A DNA stretch of 64,000 nt from contig NZ_SOCE01000001.1 of assembly GCF_004365175.1 (NCBI RefSeq), forward strand, positions 111,154 to 175,153, in the 5' to 3' direction. This DNA is from Kribbella voronezhensis. GTDB lineage: Bacteria; Actinomycetota; Actinomycetes; Propionibacteriales; Kribbellaceae. This document shows, one piece after another, positions 25,344 to 34,282 of the stretch. The notes under the pieces are model-generated. The model made no database searches and had not been told where the DNA came from. It worked only from the letters and a program-made list of their open reading frames with translations. Positions within the stretch are counted from its first letter, which is position 1; each line of letters opens with the position of its first letter. The translations under genes were made by a program, and so were the position numbers.

Positions 25344-27023
25344 TTACTTGCTCAGGCCCACGATCAGGGTGTTCGGGTACGGCGGGTAGGGCGGCAGGTA
25401 GAAGTTCTGCACCTTCGAGCCGTGCAGGAACGCGTTGCGCGCGTAGATCAGCGGAACCAGCGGAGCGTCCTTCATGATCTGCTGGTCGATCGCACCCCAG
25501 GCCGCGGCGGCCTTGGTCCGGTCGGTCTCCGCCGTCGCGGCGTTGATCGCGGCGTCCACCGCCGGGTTCGAGTAGCGGGACATGTTGTACCCGCCGTTGC
25601 CGATCTCCGACGACGCGAACAACGGCTGGATGTTGCCGAGCGCGCTCGGGTAGTCCGGCAGCCAGCTCGACACGGTCAGGTCGTAGTCGCCCTTCGGCCC
25701 GGTCTGGACCTCGGTCAGCGCGTCCGAGTCGTACGGCTTGATGGTGACGGAGATGCCGGCCTTCTTCAGTCCCTGCTGGATCGCCTGCGCGACGCTCAGG
25801 CCGCCCGGCGAGTTGTCGGCGGCGAGCACCAGGCTGAGGTTGCTCACGCCGGCCGCTGCCAGCAGCTGCTTCGCCTTCTCGGGATCACCGTTCGGCGGCG
25901 CCTGGTACAGGTCGTACTTGGTGTAGCCGTCGATCCCGGGCGTGATCAGGGTGGTGGCGATCTCGCCGCCGAACTCCGGACCACCCTCGGCGACCTGGAC
26001 GGCCTGCTTGTCGACGGCGTACTCGATCGCCTTGCGGACGGCCGGGTTCGACAGCGCCGGGCGCTTGTTGTTCATCGCCAGGTACTCCAGCGCACCGGAC
26101 GGCGAGGTGGCGACGCGCGCCTTCACCGCCGGGTTGCCGGTCACCGTGGGGATCAGCGCGGCCGGCACCGACGTACCGGTGGTGGCGGCGAACTTGTCGT
26201 CACCGGCGTCCGCGATCAGCCGCTGGTTGATCACGTCGGCCTGCAGGCCCATGTCGTAGACGACCGCGTCGGGCAGACCGGTCCGGGCCGGGTCGCTCGC
26301 CTTGTCCCAGGACGGGTTGCGCTCCAGCTCGAGCTTCGACCCGGGCGAGTACGACTTGACCTGGTAGGGACCGCTGGCGGCCGGCTTCTCGCCGTAGTGG
26401 GCCGGATCCGTGTCGGCCTTCTTCGGCACCGGCGCGAAGGCCGGCATGCTGACGATCCACGGCCAGTCGCCGAACGCCTTGTTCAGCTTGAAGACGACGG
26501 TGGCGTCGTCGGGGGTCTCGATCGAGGCGAGCTCGCCGCCCTTGTACGGACCGGTGTACTTCTCGGCGCCCGCGAGGAGCGTCTTGTGGTAGTTGAGACC
26601 ACCGGACAGCTCGGGCGCGAAGCTGCGCTCCACGCCGTACTTGATGTCAGCGGCAACGATCGGCGAGCCGTCGGCGTACTTGAGGCCCGGCTTCAGCTTG
26701 AACGTCCAGGTCTTGCCGCCGTCGCTGACCTGACCGGTGTCGGTGGCCAGGTCGGGGACCAGTTCGGCAGCCTTGTCCGGAGTGGTCTTCCACGACGTCA
26801 GGCCCCGCAGTACCAGGTGGATCGCGCTGATGCCCAGGCTCTGGCTCTTGGCCGGGTCCAGGCTCAGCTCCTTGCTGGTGGTGAGGATGTGGAAGGTGCC
26901 GCCCTGCTCGGCGGCGGCTGTGCTGCCGCCGCCGGGCGTGGCCGACTTGTCGTTGGCATTGCAGGCGGTGGCCGCCAACGCCAGTGCGGCCGCGACTGCG
27001 AACGCGCGGGTAGTGCGTTTCAT
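25344..27023 (-). CDS. ABC transporter substrate-binding lipoprotein, family 5
   Basis: A 559-residue peptide/nickel-type binding protein. The signal peptide ends in a lipobox (LALAATAC, Cys21), so it is anchored outside the membrane. The mature protein has the SBP_bac_5 pattern: SLDPAKSQSLG near the start, TWTFKLKPGLKYADG about residue 110, and the C-terminal IDQQIMKDAPLVPLIYARN. ATG 27023 overlaps the stop of the upstream ATPase gene by 4 nt. It is the last gene of the operon, whereas such genes are usually first. Ligand is probably an oligopeptide, but sugars or siderophores are possible. Confidence 0.93.
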   Translation of the reverse strand: MKRTTRAFAVAAALALAATACNANDKSATPGGGSTAAAEQGGTFHILTTSKELSLDPAKSQSLGISAIHLVLRGLTSWKTTPDKAAELVPDLATDTGQVSDGGKTWTFKLKPGLKYADGSPIVAADIKYGVERSFAPELSGGLNYHKTLLAGAEKYTGPYKGGELASIETPDDATVVFKLNKAFGDWPWIVSMPAFAPVPKKADTDPAHYGEKPAASGPYQVKSYSPGSKLELERNPSWDKASDPARTGLPDAVVYDMGLQADVINQRLIADAGDDKFAATTGTSVPAALIPTVTGNPAVKARVATSPSGALEYLAMNNKRPALSNPAVRKAIEYAVDKQAVQVAEGGPEFGGEIATTLITPGIDGYTKYDLYQAPPNGDPEKAKQLLAAAGVSNLSLVLAADNSPGGLSVAQAIQQGLKKAGISVTIKPYDSDALTEVQTGPKGDYDLTVSSWLPDYPSALGNIQPLFASSEIGNGGYNMSRYSNPAVDAAINAATAETDRTKAAAAWGAIDQQIMKDAPLVPLIYARNAFLHGSKVQNFYLPPYPPYPNTLIVGLSK

Positions 27024-28054
27024 GGTGTCCTCTCAGACGTGGGGGGGCTCGAGAGTTCAGGGAAGTAGCAGGCGGCCCGGTGATCGCCGCCCGCCACCGG
27101 TTCGAGTACGGGCCGGACGGTGGCGCAGACGTCCTGGACCTTGTAGCACCGGGTGCGGAACGGACACCCGGAGGGCGGGTCGATCGGGGTGGGCACATCA
27201 CCTGTCAGCACGATCCGGTCCCGGGCAGCTCCGGGATCGGGAACCGGTACCGCGGACAGCAGCGCTCGGGTGTACGGGTGAGCGGGCGCCGCGTACACCT
27301 CGGCGGCCGGGCCCTCCTCGACGATCGTGCCCAGGTACATCACCGCGAGCCGGTCCGCGACCTGGCGGACCACCGCGAGGTCGTGCGCGACCAGCACGTA
27401 CGACAGGCCGAGCTCGTCGCGCAGGTCGGCCAGCAGATTCAGCACCTGCGCCTGGACCGAGACGTCGAGCGCCGAGACCGGTTCGTCGCAGATCAGCAGA
27501 CCGGGCCGTACGGCGAGCGCTCTCGCGATCCCGATCCGCTGCCGCTGACCACCCGAGAACTCGTGCGGATAGCGCTCCAGGTGTTCCTCCGACAGACCGA
27601 CCTGGTGCAGCAACTCGATCAGCTGGGCACGACTCGGGCGGATCCCCTGGGCCCGGAACGGCGTGGTCAGGATCGTGCCGACCGACTGCCGCGGGTTGAG
27701 CGAGGCCTGCGGATCCTGGAACACCATCTGGATCTTCCGCCGGACCGGACGGAGCCGCCGGCCGCGCACGGTGGTGACGTCCTGGCCGGAGATGGTGACC
27801 CGGCCCTCGGTGGGGTCCAGGAGCCGCGTCGCCAGCCGGGCGAGGGTGGACTTGCCTGAGCCGGATTCCCCGACGAGGCCGACCGTCTCGCCCCGGCGCA
27901 CGACGAGATCGACACCGTCGACCGCCTTCACCGCGGCCGCCTTGCGGAACGGGACGCCGCGCAAGCCGAAGTACTTCTTCACGCCGTCCAGGCGGAGCAG
28001 CTCCTCTGCATCCTGCCCGATCGCGTCCTTGGTGCTCTGCTCGATCGTGCTCAC
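27020..28054 (-). CDS. Oligopeptide ABC transporter ATP-binding protein (DppF/OppF type)
   Basis: A 344-residue ATPase from GTG 28054. Walker A GESGSGKST, Q-loop VFQDPQASLNP, signature EFSGGQRQRIGIARAL, Walker B LLICDEPVSALD and the H-loop Asp-His pair are all present. The C-terminal oligopeptide-transporter extension contains CPFRTRCYKVQDVC. The open frame continues upstream to 28291 but that part overlaps the previous gene and lacks family similarity. GTG 28054 overlaps the previous stop (GTGA). It pairs with the DppD-type ATPase. Confidence 0.93.
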   Translation of the reverse strand: MSTIEQSTKDAIGQDAEELLRLDGVKKYFGLRGVPFRKAAAVKAVDGVDLVVRRGETVGLVGESGSGKSTLARLATRLLDPTEGRVTISGQDVTTVRGRRLRPVRRKIQMVFQDPQASLNPRQSVGTILTTPFRAQGIRPSRAQLIELLHQVGLSEEHLERYPHEFSGGQRQRIGIARALAVRPGLLICDEPVSALDVSVQAQVLNLLADLRDELGLSYVLVAHDLAVVRQVADRLAVMYLGTIVEEGPAAEVYAAPAHPYTRALLSAVPVPDPGAARDRIVLTGDVPTPIDPPSGCPFRTRCYKVQDVCATVRPVLEPVAGGDHRAACYFPELSSPPTSERTP

Positions 28055-29187
28055 AGTGCACTCTCCTCGGCACTCGGCTGGAGCGGGGCCGCTTCCTTCG
28101 CGGCGCTCTGCTGGAGCGGGGCGCCTTCTGGGGCGGCGTTCTCCTGGATGCCCGTGAGGGCTACTTCCTGGGCGATCTCCGGGCGGCGGCCGAGGTGGCA
28201 GGCGGCCTCGTGGTTGCCTTCGCCGGGGCGTGGCGTGAGCACCGGGCGCTCGGTGATGCAGCGCTCTCCGACGCGTTCCGTGTAAGCACACCGCGGCTGG
28301 AACGGGCAGCCCGTTTCGATCGAACCGGGCGACGGCGGACTGCCGGGAATCGTGGTGAGGCGATGCTTGGGCGGTACGTCGACGCGCGGCATCGCGCCGA
28401 GCAGCCCGAGGCTGTACGGATGCGCCGCGCGGTAGAAGATGTCCTTCACCGAGCCCTGCTCGGCCGCGCGCCCGGCGTACATCACCAGTACGTCGTCCGC
28501 GACCTCCGCGACCACGCCGAGGTCGTGGGAGATCAGCACGAGAGCGGTTCCGAACTCGGTCTGGACGTCCTCGAGCAACCGGATGATCTGGGCCTGCACG
28601 GTGACGTCGAGGGCGGTGGTCGGCTCGTCGGCGATCAGCACCTTCGGGTCGTTGACCAGCGCCATCGCGATCACGACCCGCTGCCGCATACCGCCGGAGA
28701 ACTCGTGCGGGTAGGCCCGTGCGCGTTGCGCGGCCGAGGGGATGCCGACCAGGTCGAGCATCCGGACCGCCCGGACGTTCGCCTCCTTCTTGGAGACGTC
28801 GTGATGCAGCCGGTACGCCTCGGCGACCTGCCAGCCGACGCTGTAGTACGGATTGAGCGCGGAGAGCGCGTCCTGGAACACCAGCGCGACCTCGTTGCCG
28901 CGGATCTTGCGCAGCTCCTCGGCGGTCAGCTTCGTCAGCTCACGACCACCCAGCAGCACCTCGCCCTTGACGTCGGCGTTGGGCGGAAGCAGGCCCATCA
29001 CGGCCGCCGAGCTGACGCTCTTGCCGGAACCGGACTCCCCGACGATCGCGAGCGTCCTGCCCGGCGCGACGGCGAAGTCGATGCCGTCGACGGCCGGCAC
29101 CAGGCCGCCTTCGGTCCGGAACGTGACGTGCAGGTCGTGCACCTCGAGCACCGGGGTCTCGCTCGGTGTCTTGCGCGGCTCAGGCAT
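28051..29187 (-). CDS. Oligopeptide ABC transporter ATP-binding protein (DppD/OppD type)
   Basis: A 378-residue ATPase with Walker A GESGSGKSVS, Q-loop LVFQDALSALNP, signature EFSGGMRQRVVIAMAL, Walker B VLIADEPTTALD and switch ISHDLGVV. The C-terminal Cys motif (GCPFQPRCAYTERVGERC) is typical of OppD/DppD. The last 40 residues are a non-conserved Ala/Glu/Pro-rich tail with a duplicated APLQ-SA segment. ATG 29187 overlaps the permease gene by 8 nt. Confidence 0.93.
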   Translation of the reverse strand: MPEPRKTPSETPVLEVHDLHVTFRTEGGLVPAVDGIDFAVAPGRTLAIVGESGSGKSVSSAAVMGLLPPNADVKGEVLLGGRELTKLTAEELRKIRGNEVALVFQDALSALNPYYSVGWQVAEAYRLHHDVSKKEANVRAVRMLDLVGIPSAAQRARAYPHEFSGGMRQRVVIAMALVNDPKVLIADEPTTALDVTVQAQIIRLLEDVQTEFGTALVLISHDLGVVAEVADDVLVMYAGRAAEQGSVKDIFYRAAHPYSLGLLGAMPRVDVPPKHRLTTIPGSPPSPGSIETGCPFQPRCAYTERVGERCITERPVLTPRPGEGNHEAACHLGRRPEIAQEVALTGIQENAAPEGAPLQQSAAKEAAPLQPSAEESAL

Positions 29188-30178
29188 GGCCGACCCTCGG
29201 GTCCAGTACTCCGTGCAGCACGTCCACCACCAGGTTCGCCAGAATCACCAGGAACGCCGAGAACAAGGTCACGCCGACCACCACCGCCACGTCGAGCTGG
29301 CCCACCGAGCTGATCAGCAGTTCGCCGAGGCCCTGCATGCTGAAGACCTTCTCGGTCAGGATCGCACCACCGAGCAGGCCGCCGAGATCGAGCCCGAAGA
29401 TGGTCACGATCGGCACCAGCACGCCGCGAAGCCCGTGCAGCAGGACGACCCGGCCCTCCCCCGCACCCTTCGCACGGGCGGTGGTGATGTGGTCGAGGTT
29501 CATCTCCTCCAGCATCTGCGCCCGCGTCAGCCGGATGTACGACGCGGCGTTCAGCGCGGCCAGCACGAGCCACGGGAGCACCAGGTGCCAGGCCCAGTCG
29601 ACCGGGCTCTCGGTGAGCGGCACGTACCCGTTCACCGGGACCATGTTCAGCCAGAACCCGAAGACCAGGATCGCCAGCAGCCCGACCAGGAACGACGGCG
29701 AAGCGACGCCGACGAGTGCGAAGCCGACTGCGAACCGGTCGAACAACCGGCCTCGCCGAAGCGCGGCGCCGACACCCAGAGACACACCGGCGACCAGCCA
29801 CAGCACCGCGGCACCGATCGCGATCGACGCCGTGATCGGCAACCTGCTCAGGATCAACGTGGTCACCGGTCGGGCGAGCGGGAACGAGTAGCCGAAGCAC
29901 GGCGCGTTGCACTGCACCGCGGCGGTGCCTTCGCCGAAGGTCCGGCCGGCCACGATGCCCTTGAGGAACTGCAGGTACTGCTGCATGGTGCTCTGGTCGA
30001 GCTGCATGAAATGCCGGGCCTGCTCGAGGCGGTCCGGCGTACAGGGCTTGCCGCAGCCCAGGCGGGCCGGGTCCGCCGGCAGCGCGTAGAAGATCAGGTA
30101 GACGGCCAGGCTCAGCGCGAGCATCACCAGCACGGTCGCGAGCAGCCGCCGGATCACGAACCACACCAGGTCCGGCAT
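29180..30178 (-). CDS. Peptide ABC transporter permease (DppB type)
   Basis: A 332-residue inner-membrane permease with six segments and the BPD_transp_1 signature (RLTRAQMLEEMNLDHITTAR with the conserved AxGxG loop ARAKGAGEG). ATG 30178 (MPDLVWFVIRRLLATVLVM) overlaps the upstream stop by one base (TGATG). A Cys-containing periplasmic loop (RLGCGKPCTPDRLE; VQCNAPCFGYSF) between segments 1 and 2 is longer than in E. coli DppB. Confidence 0.92.
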   Translation of the reverse strand: MPDLVWFVIRRLLATVLVMLALSLAVYLIFYALPADPARLGCGKPCTPDRLEQARHFMQLDQSTMQQYLQFLKGIVAGRTFGEGTAAVQCNAPCFGYSFPLARPVTTLILSRLPITASIAIGAAVLWLVAGVSLGVGAALRRGRLFDRFAVGFALVGVASPSFLVGLLAILVFGFWLNMVPVNGYVPLTESPVDWAWHLVLPWLVLAALNAASYIRLTRAQMLEEMNLDHITTARAKGAGEGRVVLLHGLRGVLVPIVTIFGLDLGGLLGGAILTEKVFSMQGLGELLISSVGQLDVAVVVGVTLFSAFLVILANLVVDVLHGVLDPRVGHA

Positions 30179-31107
30179 CAGTGAGTCCTCCGCAGCCGTA
30201 CGTCGAACGCGTCGCGAACACTGTCGCCGAGCAGGGTGAACCCGAGCACGGCGAGGAACAACATCGCACCCGGGAACGCCAGGAACCACGGGTCGGCGCC
30301 GGTGTACACCCACACGATCGAGTCCGAGATCGACCGGCCCAGACTCGGTGTCGGTGGCGGTACGCCGACCCCGAGGAAGGACAACCCCGCTTCCGCGCCG
30401 ATGATTCCCGGCACCGCCATCGTCGCGATCACCAGCACCGGCCCGAGCAGGTTGGGCAGCAGTTCGCGGCTGACGATGTGCCAGCCGCTGGACCCCGACG
30501 ACCGGGCCGCCTCGACGAACTCCCGCTCGACCAGGGACCTGGCCTGGTTACGGATCAGCCGGGCGAGCCCGGCCCAGCCGAACACGCTCAGCACGATGAT
30601 CAGCAGCAGCCAGCGCGGGAACCCGGCCGGCACAATGATGCCTAAGGCAATCATGAACAGCAGCGACGGGAAGCCGAAGAGGAAGTCGAGCAGCCGCGAG
30701 ACGACCGCGTCGTACCAGCCGCCGAAGTACGCGGCGCTGATGCCGACGAGCGTGCCGACCACGGTGGTGACGAACGTGACGACGATCGCGATGAACAGCG
30801 ACGTCCGCAGTCCGAGCACCGCGATCGAGAACAGGTCCCGTCCCGTCAGCGGCTCGATGCCGAACCAGTGATCGCCGCTGAGCCCGCCGACGGCTCCCCT
30901 CGGCGCATTGCCGCGGAGCGGATCGAGCAGGCCGATGTTGTAGGTGTACGGGTCCTGACCCTCGAGTTTCGCCAGCAACGGCGCCGCGATCGCGATCAAC
31001 ACCAGGACGACCACCAGCACGGCGCCGAGCCGGGCGCTGCGATCCCGGCGGACCCGGCGAAAAGCCTGCCGGGTCGGTGAGACGGCCGAAACGACCTCGG
31101 AACCCAC
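30178..31107 (-). CDS. Peptide ABC transporter permease (DppC type), first gene of the operon
   Basis: About 309 residues with six segments and the EAA loop (EREFVEAARSSGSSGWHIVSR). The N-terminal cytosolic stretch RRVRRDRSARLGAVLVVVLV is typical of DppC/OppC. GTG 31107 is chosen because AGGAG lies 5 nt upstream; in-frame TTG 31122 and GTG 31113 are alternatives. The five genes C-B-D-F-A run 31107 to 25344 with 1-8 nt overlaps throughout, so one transcript makes the whole importer. No clear promoter could be placed in 31108-31251. Confidence 0.9.
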   Translation of the reverse strand: MGSEVVSAVSPTRQAFRRVRRDRSARLGAVLVVVLVLIAIAAPLLAKLEGQDPYTYNIGLLDPLRGNAPRGAVGGLSGDHWFGIEPLTGRDLFSIAVLGLRTSLFIAIVVTFVTTVVGTLVGISAAYFGGWYDAVVSRLLDFLFGFPSLLFMIALGIIVPAGFPRWLLLIIVLSVFGWAGLARLIRNQARSLVEREFVEAARSSGSSGWHIVSRELLPNLLGPVLVIATMAVPGIIGAEAGLSFLGVGVPPPTPSLGRSISDSIVWVYTGADPWFLAFPGAMLFLAVLGFTLLGDSVRDAFDVRLRRTH

Positions 31108-31251
31108 ACGCACTCCTGACAACGATGGACGGAACCCAGCCGAGAAACGGTAGGCCAGAGTCTCCCACCATCCGGTCCCGGTCTTGAATCGTGAGAATGT
31201 CCATCTACGTACTGGAGATTGTCGGACACCGTGCGTGACGGGCCCCGGCGG

Positions 31252-31923
31252 TCACTCCACGTCGGTCAGTTCCCAGGGCCGGCGGCGCGGGATCCGACGC
31301 AGCGCGACGTAGGTGACAAGGCCGCCGAGGACGATGCCTGGGATCGCCCAGCGCCAGCCGGAGAGCGCTCTCTGGTGAGTCTCGATGGTCTGCGCGGCCG
31401 GCGCGGGAAGTGGCGTGGCAACCGGAGTGGGCTCGGGCAGCGCGGCCGGTTCGGCAGTATTCGGCGGACCGGTCGGGCCGCCGTAGAACTGGCCGTTCAT
31501 GAGACCGAGGGAGACCAGCACCTTGGTCAGCGCGACGGAGTCACTGCTGCGGTGCCAGACCGGCTCGGCCGGCAGCGAGGGGCCACCGTTCGGATTCTCG
31601 TACGTCGCGATCCACGGTCCCCCGGGCGCGTTCGGATAGATCAGGTCGAACCGCCAGGCCGACATGTCATGGATCATCCAGAGTGCCCGGATGAAGCGAC
31701 CTTGCGCGTGGTCGCCGGCTTCCTTCGGACCGGTGAGTTCGACCTCGGTCAAGCGTTGCAGCTGGCCGTAGCGGGCATCGTCGTAGCCGACGGCGACGAC
31801 CTTGGGCGGAGCGCTGAGCAGCACGCTGGTCGGCCCACCGGCCGAAGCCGGCACCGCCACCCCGGCAACGCTGATCAACACTGCGAACACCAGCCCACAC
31901 GTACGGCGTACCCAACGGTTCAT
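31252..31923 (-). CDS. Secreted protein with C-terminal membrane anchor, unknown function
   Basis: A 223-residue protein. ATG 31923 follows GAGGAG by about 6 nt. Residues 1-28 are a Sec signal peptide (RRTCGLVFAVLISVAGVAVPASAG). The exported domain of about 140 residues has repeated aromatic and Tyr-containing strands (AWRFDLIYPNAPGGPWIATY). A Pro/Ala linker follows, and a C-terminal membrane segment (WAIPGIVLGGLVTYVAL) precedes a basic RRIPRRRPW tail. I do not recognise the family. It stands alone between two divergent units. Confidence 0.8.
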   Translation of the reverse strand: MNRWVRRTCGLVFAVLISVAGVAVPASAGGPTSVLLSAPPKVVAVGYDDARYGQLQRLTEVELTGPKEAGDHAQGRFIRALWMIHDMSAWRFDLIYPNAPGGPWIATYENPNGGPSLPAEPVWHRSSDSVALTKVLVSLGLMNGQFYGGPTGPPNTAEPAALPEPTPVATPLPAPAAQTIETHQRALSGWRWAIPGIVLGGLVTYVALRRIPRRRPWELTDVE

Positions 31924-32031
31924 GGCAGTTCTCCTCAGCCGAGCCAACGATGCACCCCAGATACACCGCCGCCGCCGCAGAAGTTCCGCTACCGGCACCG
32001 AATCCGGAAGCGATCCGTCGGGAATGACGCC

Positions 32032-32037
32032 TAACAT
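32032..32037 (+). promoter_or_regulatory. Leaderless -10 (TAACAT) for the DUF1905-GNAT gene
   Basis: TAACAT, CGGGCC, then ATG 32044, with no Shine-Dalgarno sequence. Confidence 0.55.
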
Positions 32038-32043
32038 CGGGCC

Positions 32044-32982
32044 ATGGAGCAGGAGTTCACCGGCGAGATCATCGAGTGGCGCGGTCCGGCGCCGTACTAC
32101 TTCGTTCCCGTTCCCGAGCAGGAATGTGCCGCGCTGCGAACCGCCGCGTCCGGCGCGGGCTACGGCTGGGGAACACTTCCGATCCGCGCTCAGTTGGGGA
32201 ATGCCGAGTGGAAGACAGTGCTCTGGCCGAAGGACGGGAGCTATCTGCTCCCGTTGAAGGACGCCGTACGGAAACCCGCTGGACTGGACGCAGGCGATGC
32301 GGTGGACATCCGGCTGACGTTCGATCCTATGCCCCAGCGACAGAAACGGCCGGTGAAGCGAGCATCCGTTCCGAGAACGCCGGGTTCGCGGGAACCGATC
32401 ACCGCCGAGCAGCTCAGGATCATTCCGGCCAACGAGGCTGCTTGGGAGGATCTGCAAGCAGTCTTCGGCGTGGCAGGCGAGACTGCGCGGTGCTGGTGCC
32501 AGCGGTTCCGGATGCTGCCCAAGGAATCCTTCGCGTCCGAAGGACCCGAGGAGCTGGCCGCCCGGCTCCGCGACCAGACCGCCTGCGGCAACGGGCAGGC
32601 ACGTGCGACGACCGGCCTGGTGGCGTATCTCGACGGCGAGCCGGTCGGTTGGTGCGCCGTCGCGCCGCGCGCAGACCACCCGAGGCTGCTCCGCGACTAC
32701 CGCGTCCCCTGGCTCGGCCGCGACGAGGACAAGGCCGACTCCACCGTGTGGGCCGTGACCTGCTTCGTCACCCGGGTCGGTTACCGGCGCCGGGGAGTCG
32801 GCCGCGCTCTCGCGGGCGCCGCCGTCGGATTCGCCCGGGAAGGTGGCGCCCGCGCTGTGGAGGGCTACCCGGATCTCGTCGACGGCGGGTACGTCGGAAC
32901 ACTCGCGATGTTCACCGATGCCGGTTTCGCCGAGGTCAGCCGCCCGGGCAACCGCCGCGCGGTCCTGCGGATCGACTTCTGA
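32044..32982 (+). CDS. DUF1905-GNAT fusion protein
   Basis: A 312-residue fusion. Residues 1-97 match DUF1905 (FTGEIIEWRGPAPYYFVPVP; WKTVLWPKDGSYLLPLKDAVRK). Residues 120-312 form a GNAT acetyltransferase with the acetyl-CoA loop RVGYRRRGVGRALAGAA (Q/RxxGxG/A pattern). A Trp/Cys-rich segment, ARCWCQRFRMLP, resembles GNATs that modify small molecules or toxins. The linker (about 98-118) is basic and Pro-rich. The target is unknown. It is transcribed alone. Confidence 0.82.
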   Translation: MEQEFTGEIIEWRGPAPYYFVPVPEQECAALRTAASGAGYGWGTLPIRAQLGNAEWKTVLWPKDGSYLLPLKDAVRKPAGLDAGDAVDIRLTFDPMPQRQKRPVKRASVPRTPGSREPITAEQLRIIPANEAAWEDLQAVFGVAGETARCWCQRFRMLPKESFASEGPEELAARLRDQTACGNGQARATTGLVAYLDGEPVGWCAVAPRADHPRLLRDYRVPWLGRDEDKADSTVWAVTCFVTRVGYRRRGVGRALAGAAVGFAREGGARAVEGYPDLVDGGYVGTLAMFTDAGFAEVSRPGNRRAVLRIDF

Positions 32983-32986
32983 TCCC

Positions 32987-33682
32987 TCAAGAAACGGCAG
33001 AGAGCGCTATCTCTGTAGCTCGCTCCTTGCTCTCGACGCCTTCCAGACGGTAGGTGCGACCCTCGTGGACCCAGACCAACGTCGGTCCTGCCGCCCGGAT
33101 CGTCTTCGCCTTACCGGTCTTGTCGACGAGCACCAGCTCGTACGGCGCCTTGAACCAGAACCCGTTGACGGAGCCCACCACCTCGAGCTCCATGTAGTAC
33201 TTCTTGAGGTACCTCGGCGACGGCTCGGCCCCGAACTGCTCCAGCCGCTCCCCCGTCGTCCAACTCATCGCCACGAACCCCTGTGACGCCGCGACCCGCG
33301 CAGGCGCACCCAACGCCCGAGGAACCACCGGAGCGAACCCGGCAAGACGCTGAGCGTCGTGCAGCCCCAGTTGTCCCGTCACCGGCGGCACGGTCGGCGT
33401 AGTACTGGGCCCCTGTCCGACAGGCCGCGCTTCCACGCCTCCGATGTTGAGCCACTCAGCGACAGTCGCGCGCACCGGCGAGACCACGACTGCCCCGGCG
33501 AGCAGCACGGCCAATAGCGACACCAGGGCACGCCACCGGCTGCGAAGGCGGTCCGCGAGCGACCGGCGTACGGGTTCGCCTGCAACAGCTTCCAGTACTG
33601 CGGTGGCGAGGCCCTCCGCGACGGGAGGTACGACAGCGGAGCGCCCGAGCGAGCGGAGCTCTCTGGCGAGGTCGTCGCTCAT
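32987..33682 (-). CDS. Membrane protein partner of the adjacent ECF sigma factor
   Basis: A 231-residue single-pass protein. A short cytosolic N-terminus (SDDLARELRSLGRSAVVPP) precedes one membrane segment (ALVSLLAVLLAGAVVVSP) and an external domain of about 160 residues (LAGFAPVVPRALGAPARV; YMELEVVGSVNGFWFKAPYEL). The start overlaps the sigma gene stop by 4 nt. This layout suggests an anti-sigma factor. The cytosolic part lacks the H-x3-C-x2-C motif and is short, so this is inference from context. Confidence 0.7.
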   Translation of the reverse strand: MSDDLARELRSLGRSAVVPPVAEGLATAVLEAVAGEPVRRSLADRLRSRWRALVSLLAVLLAGAVVVSPVRATVAEWLNIGGVEARPVGQGPSTTPTVPPVTGQLGLHDAQRLAGFAPVVPRALGAPARVAASQGFVAMSWTTGERLEQFGAEPSPRYLKKYYMELEVVGSVNGFWFKAPYELVLVDKTGKAKTIRAAGPTLVWVHEGRTYRLEGVESKERATEIALSAVS

Positions 33683-34197
33683 CGCTGCACCTCCTTGTCG
33701 GGTAGTTGTGTCCGCAGCCGTCCCAGCGCCCGGTGCAGTCGCGACTTGACCGTGCCACGCGCCCAGCCGAGCACTGTCGCCGTCTCCTGCTCATCCAGCT
33801 CCAGCAAGTACCGGCAGATCACCACTTGCCGATAGTGCTCAGGCAAAGCCCGTACTGCGGCCAGCAGCTCGCGTCGGCGCTCGGTGACGGCCGCCTCCTC
33901 GGCAGGATCGAGCACGCTCTCCGGTAGCGCGGCCAACTCCTCACGGCGTGCCCTGCGATTCCGTGAGCGCTGCAGGTTGCGTGTCTCGTTCGCGACGATG
34001 CGCAGCAACCAAGGTTTGAACGCCGCGTCATCCCGGAAGCCGCCAAGCGCCCGGTACGCCTTGACGAACGACTCCTGCACGACGTCGTCGGCCTCCGACC
34101 CGGCCCCCAGGAACACGGCCGTCCGCTTGGCCACCGGCGCATGCCGCAGCACCAGCTCCGCATACGCGGTGGAATCCCCACCTCGCACACGAGCCAC
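33679..34197 (-). CDS. ECF-type RNA polymerase sigma factor
   Basis: A 172-residue sigma factor from GTG 34197. Region 2 has GAGSEADDVVQESFVKAYRAL and FKPWLLRIVANETRNLQRSR. Region 4 has VRALPEHYRQVVICRYLLELDEQE and TVKSRLHRALGRLR. From this GTG the first helix of region 2 is cut short and there is no Shine-Dalgarno. A perfect AGGAGG lies 4 nt before an in-frame ATC at 34224, which would add MSETDEAAIVA (see findings). The stop overlaps the next gene, its probable anti-sigma partner. Confidence 0.88.
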   Translation of the reverse strand: MARVRGGDSTAYAELVLRHAPVAKRTAVFLGAGSEADDVVQESFVKAYRALGGFRDDAAFKPWLLRIVANETRNLQRSRNRRARREELAALPESVLDPAEEAAVTERRRELLAAVRALPEHYRQVVICRYLLELDEQETATVLGWARGTVKSRLHRALGRLRTQLPDKEVQR

Positions 34198-34282
34198 TAT
34201 CGCCGCTTCGTCGGTCTCGCTGATCCCGCCTCCTGTCCTCTATCCCTCACTACACCGCGGGTGAGCAGTCGGTTCCAGCCAT

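Noticed and set aside
31924..32679. Extension of the secreted protein gene upstream on the minus strand
   Set aside because: The signal peptide begins exactly at ATG 31923 after a good Shine-Dalgarno; the extension is antisense to the DUF1905-GNAT gene.
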